Assembly (NCBI GenBank): GCA_017881145.1
Contig: JADGRG010000531.1
Span: 1-6,977, forward strand
Direction of reading: 5' to 3'
Source: Sandaracinaceae bacterium
GTDB lineage: Bacteria > Myxococcota_A > Polyangia > Polyangiales > JAFGIB01
Length of the DNA: 6,977 nucleotides
Made by a program: the position numbers and the translations under genes. Below, one piece after another: positions 1-6,384 of this stretch (the first letter of the stretch is position 1; every line of letters begins with the position of its first letter). The notes below the pieces were generated by a model, which saw only the letters and a program-made list of their open reading frames with translations, was not told where the DNA came from and made no database searches.

Positions 1-71
1 CGGGCGCGCTCGCTCTGCGCCGATTTCTGGACAGCTCTTGAGCGCATTGCGTTGGGATAACGTTTCAGCGC
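1..71. other. Short region with no assignable gene
   Basis: Nothing here can be named. Two plus-strand frames are open from the left edge and close soon after: frame 1 ends in FWTALERIALG and a TAA at 58-60, and frame 3 ends in LRRFLDSS and a TGA at 39-41. Either could be the tail of a convergent gene running in from the left, but the stretch is too short to decide. A minus-strand ATG at 48 opens a frame to the edge without a clear ribosome binding site. It contains most of the inverted repeat described separately. Confidence 0.4.
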
Positions 72-74
72 TCA
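39..74 (-). terminator. Inverted repeat at the nadD stop codon, possible terminator
   Basis: On the minus strand a perfect 7-bp stem, TGAGCGC (74-68) with GCGCTCA (45-39), starts with the nadD stop codon itself. It encloses a second, smaller stem, CGTT (62-59) with AACG (53-50), around a five-base loop. No U-run follows, so this is not a classical intrinsic terminator. High-GC bacteria often end transcripts at hairpins without a U-run, which keeps it possible. The structure would also form in the opposite direction and could serve a convergent gene. Confidence 0.3.
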
Positions 75-638
75 GGGCTCGTCGCCGCGTGTGCTGTAAA
101 GCTGGTGCGCGATGGCGTATTCGGCCACGCGCGGAGCAAGCAGGCCTTGGGTCGACTCACCGCTTCGCAGACGTCGGCGTACTTCGGTCGAGCTGACGTT
201 GGGTAGCGCGGGCGCGGTGGCACCGGGCCGCTCGTAGCCTTGCCGCTCCACGATGATGGGTTTCGCCAGCGCTTCGATGCGCGAGAAGTTGTGCCACTTC
301 GCGGTCTCGAGGAGCAGATCCGAGCCCAGCACCAGGCGCAAGCTTGCGCCCGTGTGCCGGGCTGCGAGCGCCTCGAGTGTGCGCAGGGTGAGGCTCGGTG
401 CTGGCAGCTCGCCCTCGATGGTGGAGATCCGCACCCGCTGCAGATCGGCCATGGCGAGCTCGCACATGCGCACGCGGTCCTCGAAGCCACAGAGGCGCTT
501 GGCGAAGGGATGCGTCGCAGTCGGCACCACCAGCACGCGGTCGACGTCGGCCGTCGCAAGCACGTAAGCAACCAACAAGGTGTGCGCAACGTGCGGTGGA
601 TCGAAGCTCCCGCCGTAGACGGCAATGCTCTCGCTCAC
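72..638 (-). CDS. nadD: Nicotinate-mononucleotide adenylyltransferase NadD
   Basis: This 188-residue cytoplasmic enzyme should transfer the AMP of ATP to nicotinate mononucleotide, giving deamido-NAD, the step before NAD synthetase. The N-terminus carries the nucleotidyltransferase motif GGSFDPPHVAH (residues 9-19), with H16 and H19 in the place of the catalytic HxGH pair. HPFAK follows at 43-47, the segment GSDLLLETAKWHNF with its conserved Trp at 105-118, and the second nucleotide-binding motif SSTEVRRR at 149-156. The C-terminal pattern VAEYAIAHQLY (171-181) is also typical. Length fits the family. I chose the GTG at 638 because it places the motif at the normal distance from the N-terminus and overlaps the upstream TGA by four bases (GTGA), which suggests translational coupling. 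The same frame stays open far upstream, but that part is out of frame with two better-supported genes. The common neighbours rsfS, obgE and proA are not seen here. One oddity is HVAH instead of HxGH. The identification is firm. Confidence 0.96.
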   Translation of the reverse strand: MSESIAVYGGSFDPPHVAHTLLVAYVLATADVDRVLVVPTATHPFAKRLCGFEDRVRMCELAMADLQRVRISTIEGELPAPSLTLRTLEALAARHTGASLRLVLGSDLLLETAKWHNFSRIEALAKPIIVERQGYERPGATAPALPNVSSTEVRRRLRSGESTQGLLAPRVAEYAIAHQLYSTRGDEP

Positions 639-1234
639 GAGGTCACCACCAGCTTGGCCGCTGCCAGCGAGACTTCCTCGCGCACGGTGACTGCACCGCT
701 CAGGTCCAGAATGCTCACTTCCAGGTTTCCGTCGTCCAGCAGGGTGAGCCGCGCCACTTTTCCCCTGCTGAGTGGGCCCGGCGTTAGAAAGGAGCGCGGT
801 CCAAAGCGCTTGAAGTCCGCCTCGTTGGACTTGCCGTAGACGATCACGTGAGCGTTGGCGACGTCGTCCTCGTCGAGCACGGCTTTGTCGTGCACAGCCA
901 GGACGATCCATTTGTCGAGCATCTCGACGGCGCGCGCTGGCGGCTCCGGCAGCATGCGCACCGCAGCTAGCCGCTGCACGGAGCTGGCCTCCCCGAGCAA
1001 GGCCTCGATCTGCTCGGCGCTTCCCTGACACGCCAGCTCCGCGCCGCGCGCGAGGAACTCGGATTCGTCGAGGCTTTCCTTGGACCAAGCCGCCACGACT
1101 TCTTCGACGGCTCCATCCCTGCCCAGGTAGATGACCTGCTTGACCTCCGGATCGGCCAGGAGCAGCTCGAGCGCCTTGCGTAGCTCGCCGGTCGCCTTGC
1201 CGGCCTGACCTATTACACCGATCCGGATCGTCAC
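635..1234 (-). CDS. Degenerate YfcE-like metallophosphoesterase (probable pseudoenzyme)
   Basis: This 199-residue protein has no signal peptide or membrane segment. Its order of segments matches the YfcE/MJ0936 type of calcineurin-like phosphodiesterase: a first beta strand IRIGVIGQAGK (3-13), a helix, then VIYLGRDG (34-41), a late VLAVHDK (111-117), VIVYGKSNEA (130-139), FLTPGPLSR (149-157), and a final strand pair ending in LEVSILDLSG. In active members these are DxH, GD, a His, GHTH and NPGS. Here the ligands read Q10/G12, R39, K135/N137, and I find no GNH(D/E) motif; only H115 may persist. Catalysis of the usual kind is therefore unlikely, and a binding or regulatory role is an inference. 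The start is a GTG overlapping the TPR-gene stop (GTGA at 1231-1234), and the stop overlaps the nadD start in the same way, so all three are probably translated together. Fold assignment is by eye and moderately sure. Otherwise it would be a hypothetical protein. Confidence 0.85.
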   Translation of the reverse strand: MTIRIGVIGQAGKATGELRKALELLLADPEVKQVIYLGRDGAVEEVVAAWSKESLDESEFLARGAELACQGSAEQIEALLGEASSVQRLAAVRMLPEPPARAVEMLDKWIVLAVHDKAVLDEDDVANAHVIVYGKSNEADFKRFGPRSFLTPGPLSRGKVARLTLLDDGNLEVSILDLSGAVTVREEVSLAAAKLVVTS

Positions 1235-4200
1235 CTGGTCTCGCTTCTGTCCTGCGCCAGCGCCTCGCGCCGCACCTCAAGATAGGCCTCGGACACCGCG
1301 AAGGAAAGCAGCGCGCGCAGCCCAGGATCGGTGCGCGCCAGCTCGCTGCGCTCACTTGCGTGGAGCGTCGCAGGGTCGTCGCCCTTGTGTCGGAGCAGCG
1401 CATCGCACGCGCTCGCCACATCGCCCGTGATGCAGAGTGCGACGCGCGTGCCCAACTCGAGCGCAAGGCTGGCGAGGCGTCGCGGATTGCACTCGCCCTG
1501 CGCGAAGAGCTCCGCGAGTGAAGGTGAGAGCTGCCTGCGCTTGGGCGCAGGCAGAGCCGCCGCAAGCTCGCGGCTCAGCTCTGCGAGCGCGGTCATGTCG
1601 ATGGCTGCCACCGTGTGCGCAGGGTTCTCGAGCATTTTGAGCGCATGCACCAAAAGCAGCAGCCGCTCCGGCGACGCCCGCAAGAGGAGCGTGAAACCCT
1701 GCTTGGCAGCCGACACAGCCCGAGCCAAGAGGAAGAAACGCTCCCCCTCGTTGGCATGCTCGAAGCACTCCTGCCCGACGAGCAGCGTCATCGGCTGGTC
1801 TGCGATCGGCAGGCAAATATTCTCCGAGGCGGTAAGCAGCACGAGCTCCGAGAGCTCGAAGATCTTCTGCACTGTGGGGACGGCCCCGGATCTGGTCTGA
1901 AGCACGCGAGCGTTGGTCGAGCTCTCGCAAGGCAGGAAGGCGCGCAGCTCTGGCTCGGCTGTCTGGAGTAAGGTGCGCAGCGCGTCGAGCGGGCCGCGCA
2001 CCGCAAGCTTGTGCTGCACCGCACCTTGCAGAGCATCGTGTCCGAGCCCTTTGGGTGTTGCCGCGTATGCGTTGAAGTCGGCGTGTGCCAGCCCAAAGGC
2101 CAGTGCGGTGTTGGCCACCACGGCTGCACCATCGTCGCGCCCGCGCGCCTTGAGCATGGCGAAGAGGCCAAGCCATGAGGCGAGATCAGCCGGCTGCGCT
2201 TCGATGGCGGCTCGCAGCGCGTGACACGAGCGATTGAGATGGATGGTCAGTGCGTTCTTGTCACCCTGCGCTTCATAGAGCGCCGAAAGAGCGTAGAGGA
2301 CTGGAACGCTGGCCGGTGCAACGCGACGCGCTTCGTCGAGGGTCTGCTCCGCCGCCCGCGCGTCTCCGCGTTGCACTAGCGTTTGTGCAAGCTCGACGAC
2401 GTAGCCTTCGGCGGTGGCCGGGTCGCGACTCTTTTCGATCAGGTGCCGCAGCGCGCGCAGCGCTCGGTCGAAGTCTTTCTGATTGCGCCAGAGCGCGACC
2501 AGCTGCTGCACTGGCCGGTCGTCGTCGGGAGCCAGCGAGAGAACGCGCGTGAAGGCGATTTCGGCGCGGCGCGGATTGGGGAGGTGCCGCGTGTAGAGCA
2601 TGCCGAGCTCGTAGAACGCGAACGCCAGCACCTCTGGGTCGGTCGTGATCCGCGCCAGGTGGACCAGTGCTTCCGCCGCCGCCTTGTGCTCGCCATCTGC
2701 GAGATGCAGCTCGGCCAGCGCGCGTAGCGGCTCGGCTCGCAGCGCATCGGAGGCGAGACTAGCGCGCCAGGCTTCCTTGGCGTGCTCCCGCTGCGAGAGC
2801 TGGAGCAAGAGGTGAGCGCGTTCTGCATGCAAGTCGGCAAGCAGCCCCGGCTCAGCGGGCGCAAGCAGCCTGCGATCGAGAAGCCAGAGCACGCGTGTCT
2901 TGTCGCCGCTCGCGCGCAGCAGCCGGTGCATGCGCGTAAACGTGTCGGCGTAGACCACGTCGAGCGCGGCCACCGCAGCCAGCGCCGCCAGCGCGTGCCC
3001 GGTGTCAGCCAGCTCGTCCTCGAAAAGCACCGCCGCCGAGTGGAAGAGCTGAGCTGCATGCTTTGGGTTGCGAGCGAGCTGGCCGGCACGTTCGAAAGTC
3101 TCGGCGGCAGCGCGTGCGTTGCCACCCGCGCGGTAGAGGCGCCCGAGCTCCTCGATTGCCAGCGGCAGCCGTGGTGCGCCGAGCAAGGCTTCACCGAGCT
3201 CGCTTGCGGCGCGTGCCGGCGCTGCCGCTTCGAACGATTCTGCCGCGCGCAAGGCATAGGCTGCACGCTCCAGCGGATCTGCGAGCAGGCTGCTCACCGT
3301 GGCGGCCGCTTCGTAGAAACGCGCGCGGTCTTCGGTGCGAAGCGCCAGCGCTTCGAGCGCAAGCGCGTAGGAGAGATCGTGCCGCACCAGATCTTCGGCA
3401 GCCAGCAAGAGATCGTCGGGCGATTCATGTCCGACCGTTTCGCGCAGCCGCAGCGCCAGGCGCAGCTCGGCGGCTCGCTCCTCTTCGTCGCGCAGGTGCG
3501 GCCACAAGCGCTCCGTGACCGCCAGCACTCGCGGTGCGTCAGCGTCTTGCATGGCCAGGCGCGCGAGGCTGCGCAGCGCGGGCAGATGGCTCGGGTCGCC
3601 TTCGAGCAGCGTCTCGAGGGCCATCCGCGCGCGCCCGACGTCCCCACGCTCTTCCTCGATCGTGGCCAGCGTTTCGAGGGCATGTCTGCGGGCCGCCACC
3701 GTCTCGGCTGCCAGCAGTGCCAGCTCGGTTTCTGCCACCAGCGGGCCGTGACGCCTGGCAAGGTGCAGTGCTCGGGTGCGTCCTAGCCGAGCGAAGCTGT
3801 CGGCGGCATCGTGCGCCAAGAGGCTGTCGTAGATCGCGAGCGCGTCGTCCCACCTGCCTGCGTCTTCGTAGGCCGAGGCTGCGCGCAGCTGCAGGGCGTG
3901 GGCGAAGCTATCGGTAGCTTCCAGGCGTGCCGCTGCACGCAGCCTTGCTGCACGCTCGGCCAGCGGGGCGTCGGCGGAGAGCCGCGTGATCAGGTCTGCG
4001 ATCAGCACGTCGCCCGGGTGGTCGACGGCCGATTCTTCGAGCCACTTTATCGCGCCTTCTGCGTCGCTCTCCGCGCTGAGTAAAGCCAGGCGCGCGCGTC
4101 GCGCGGCACGCTCGGTCTGAGCCAAGGTGGTGGTCGCGAGCTCCCGATGGGCGCGTTCCAACGCCAACACGTCGCCTTGGCGGCGTGCAGCAGCTTCTAG

Positions 4201-6384
4201 TGCAAAGCACGCGGGTGGATAGCCGCGCACGGCGTCCAGTGCTTCCACGTAGGCCTCGAGCGGGTCGACGCCGGCACGCTCCAAGTAGCGACCCGCCATG
4301 GTCGCGGCGAATGCTGCGTGCTCGCCACTGGCGGTTTCGGCCTCCTCGAGCCAGAGCGAGGCCACTTCGGCAGGATCGGTGGAAGCGCTCGCGATGCGGC
4401 GTAGCCAGACGGGCGCGCCGCTCTGCAGGTCACGCAAGCCGGCCAAGAGCTCGTCCTGGCCGGCGGCACTGGCGTGTTCGTCGTGGAGGTCGAGCAACGC
4501 GAGCGCACGCCCGGCACGCTCGCTTGGGGAGAGCGCTGCAGAAGTCTTCCACACTGCGCCGTGCAGGTATTCGAGATCGCCATGCTCCGCCGCCGAATCG
4601 AAGCTGAGCGCTTCGGTCACGAGCTCTCCGTGCTCAGCGCCGTCAGCGCGGTGCAGAAGCTCGCGTTCGCGCTCGTTCTGGGCCGGGTCGCGCGCGAGCT
4701 TGGCGGCTGCGCGCAGTGTCTCCGTGGTGTCTGCGTCCAAGAGCGCGCCCTCCTGCGTCCCGGCAGGCACGCCGACCAGCACCTCGTGGGCAAGCCCCAA
4801 GAGCGCGGCGGGTGCGCCCGCCAGCGAGGCCTCGCGTAACCAAGCGTTGTAGCCTGCGTGATCGCCGTGCTTGGCGTCCAGGATTGCGAGCTCGACCAGA
4901 GCCAGCCCTCGTTCACTGCCGGAAGAAAGCTCGGCCCAACGCAAGAGCGCCGCTTTGTGGCGTGTGTCGTCGTGCAGCGCTTCGGCAGCACGCGCTGCAG
5001 AGCGCGCGGCGGCCAGCGTGCTCGGATCTTCGAGCAGCAAGAGGGCTCGGTCGGGCTCGGCCATCCCGTCGTGTAGAAGGCGTGCTTGCTGGCGAATGAC
5101 GTCGGCACGCACCTTGGGATCGACGCACTCCTCTGCCAGCGCTTGCAGCGCGCGCTCGGCGCCGCTGCGCTGCTCCATGGCTCGCGCGCTGCGATAGGTT
5201 CCGAGCGCTGCGGCGAACGTGCCCGAGCCCAGTGCTGTGGCGCGCGCGAAGAGCGCGAGCGCTTGGCCAGACTCGCCCGTGCGTTCCAAAAGGCGTGCAG
5301 CTTGCAGGAAGAGCGCAGCGGCGGTCTCTTGGTCGTCGCAGAATTCGGCCGTGCGACGCAGCGCTTCGGCGGCATCCCCGAGGCGACCCGCTCTGACGCA
5401 GAGCGCGGAAAATGCCAGTCCAGGCTCGAGCGAGCCGGGATGGATGCGTCGTGCTTCTCGCAGCGCGTGCTCTGCAGCCGACACGTCGCTCATGCAGCTC
5501 AGCTCGATCTCGGCCAGCAGCGAAAGCGAAAGCGCGCGTTCCTCGGCCGTCAAGTCGATCACCGCTTCGTGCCGCAGCAGCTGGCAGGCGCGTTCGAACT
5601 CCGCCGCCCGCACTACGTCCTGCAGGTGCCGTCGCAGGGCGAGCGCGTCGTTTGGGTCTGCGAGATGAGCGGCCTGATTCGCGGCGCGCGCACCTTCGTG
5701 GTCGAGCGCCTGCGCATGCAGCTCTGCGGCGGCCAGGTAGAGCCTGGCTTGGCTCGCTCCGCTGCTGCGCTCGGCCAGGTGCATGAGCAGCTCGGCTCTG
5801 GCGGCTTCAGAGCCAGCGCCCAGCAGCGGCGAGCCCTGATCGCGAGCTAGGCGGCGAGGCAGCGTGCGTAGCGCGGCCAGCGCCCCTTCGTCTTCGGCGA
5901 GCACGCGCTCTGGCCCGAGCAGCGACGAGATCAGGCCGGCGCGCAACGATGGATGAGCCGCGTCGCCCTGCGCTTGCGCTGCTTCGTCGCGCGTGTGTAG
6001 GAGCACGACCGTGGAGATCTCTTGATCCTCGCCGTCCTCGCTGGTGCGCAAGCCGCTGGTCGCGTAGAGGCCGCTGCTCTGGGTCTGCGTTGTGGCAGGA
6101 CCTCGGGTGGGGCGCATGCTCGGCACCAGCTCATCGAGGAATGCACGACTCTGCTCGGGGCTCTCGTCCGGGAAGAACGAAGGGCGCGCGAAGGTGTGCA
6201 GGCTGGGACGCGAATGCGAAGCCGTCTTGGTCGCGGATTGCAGCACGGGCCCGGATTCGGCGGGCGCTCGTTCGTCGCTGGCGCTGCGCTCGGCTGCTTC
6301 GAGCGCGGCACGGGCCTCGGCCTCTGCTGCTTGCAGGGCGTCGTGCGGCGCCTCGGGAGGCTGCTGCTCGTCGTCGTGGCTCAT
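1231..6384 (-). CDS. Giant TPR/helical-repeat protein, 1717 residues
   Basis: Residues 1-125 are acidic and rich in Ala, Ser and Pro, probably disordered, with a charged Ala/Glu helix near 15-45 and a short aromatic patch (LHTFARPSFF, 62-71). From about 190 to 1420 the protein is almost all paired helices with the small/large residue spacing of tetratricopeptide repeats. Clear units lie at 829-862, 1110-1150 and 1245-1390 (for example ELGMLYTRHLPNPRRAEIAF). Such superhelices bind proteins, so a scaffold role is likely, but no partner can be named. Residues 1505-1704 form a different C-terminal domain related to the end of the upstream gene, with RVALCITGDV (1647-1656) and LLSFAVSEAY (1692-1701). 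No signal peptide or membrane helix is visible. I set the start at the ATG at 6384, where ATGA overlaps the upstream stop. An in-frame start at 6624 would add 80 Arg/Ala-rich residues lying wholly over the upstream gene. The frame is intact, and the function is unknown. Confidence 0.9.
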   Translation of the reverse strand: MSHDDEQQPPEAPHDALQAAEAEARAALEAAERSASDERAPAESGPVLQSATKTASHSRPSLHTFARPSFFPDESPEQSRAFLDELVPSMRPTRGPATTQTQSSGLYATSGLRTSEDGEDQEISTVVLLHTRDEAAQAQGDAAHPSLRAGLISSLLGPERVLAEDEGALAALRTLPRRLARDQGSPLLGAGSEAARAELLMHLAERSSGASQARLYLAAAELHAQALDHEGARAANQAAHLADPNDALALRRHLQDVVRAAEFERACQLLRHEAVIDLTAEERALSLSLLAEIELSCMSDVSAAEHALREARRIHPGSLEPGLAFSALCVRAGRLGDAAEALRRTAEFCDDQETAAALFLQAARLLERTGESGQALALFARATALGSGTFAAALGTYRSARAMEQRSGAERALQALAEECVDPKVRADVIRQQARLLHDGMAEPDRALLLLEDPSTLAAARSAARAAEALHDDTRHKAALLRWAELSSGSERGLALVELAILDAKHGDHAGYNAWLREASLAGAPAALLGLAHEVLVGVPAGTQEGALLDADTTETLRAAAKLARDPAQNERERELLHRADGAEHGELVTEALSFDSAAEHGDLEYLHGAVWKTSAALSPSERAGRALALLDLHDEHASAAGQDELLAGLRDLQSGAPVWLRRIASASTDPAEVASLWLEEAETASGEHAAFAATMAGRYLERAGVDPLEAYVEALDAVRGYPPACFALEAAARRQGDVLALERAHRELATTTLAQTERAARRARLALLSAESDAEGAIKWLEESAVDHPGDVLIADLITRLSADAPLAERAARLRAAARLEATDSFAHALQLRAASAYEDAGRWDDALAIYDSLLAHDAADSFARLGRTRALHLARRHGPLVAETELALLAAETVAARRHALETLATIEEERGDVGRARMALETLLEGDPSHLPALRSLARLAMQDADAPRVLAVTERLWPHLRDEEERAAELRLALRLRETVGHESPDDLLLAAEDLVRHDLSYALALEALALRTEDRARFYEAAATVSSLLADPLERAAYALRAAESFEAAAPARAASELGEALLGAPRLPLAIEELGRLYRAGGNARAAAETFERAGQLARNPKHAAQLFHSAAVLFEDELADTGHALAALAAVAALDVVYADTFTRMHRLLRASGDKTRVLWLLDRRLLAPAEPGLLADLHAERAHLLLQLSQREHAKEAWRASLASDALRAEPLRALAELHLADGEHKAAAEALVHLARITTDPEVLAFAFYELGMLYTRHLPNPRRAEIAFTRVLSLAPDDDRPVQQLVALWRNQKDFDRALRALRHLIEKSRDPATAEGYVVELAQTLVQRGDARAAEQTLDEARRVAPASVPVLYALSALYEAQGDKNALTIHLNRSCHALRAAIEAQPADLASWLGLFAMLKARGRDDGAAVVANTALAFGLAHADFNAYAATPKGLGHDALQGAVQHKLAVRGPLDALRTLLQTAEPELRAFLPCESSTNARVLQTRSGAVPTVQKIFELSELVLLTASENICLPIADQPMTLLVGQECFEHANEGERFFLLARAVSAAKQGFTLLLRASPERLLLLVHALKMLENPAHTVAAIDMTALAELSRELAAALPAPKRRQLSPSLAELFAQGECNPRRLASLALELGTRVALCITGDVASACDALLRHKGDDPATLHASERSELARTDPGLRALLSFAVSEAYLEVRREALAQDRSETR

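Noticed and set aside
3..21. Hairpin GGCGC/GCGCC near the left edge as a terminator
   Set aside because: The stem is only 5 bp with a nine-base loop and no U-run, which is expected by chance in DNA of this composition.
240..839. A 199-residue plus-strand open frame opposite nadD and the phosphoesterase-like gene
   Set aside because: It crosses the junction of two well-supported minus-strand genes and has no family features.
639..1565. Upstream extension of the nadD frame, giving a 497-residue protein
   Set aside because: The added part is an Arg/Ala/Ser-rich shadow of the phosphoesterase-like gene and the TPR gene. NadD motifs begin only after the GTG at 638.
2782..3786. A 334-residue open frame on the plus strand
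   Set aside because: It is antisense to the TPR gene, and its long open reading comes from the codon bias of that gene. It shows no recognisable domain, and its Cys/Arg/Gln-rich composition is typical of a reverse-strand shadow.
5086..5850. A 254-residue open frame on the plus strand
   Set aside because: It is a similar antisense shadow of the TPR repeats, with no motif and no supporting start signal.
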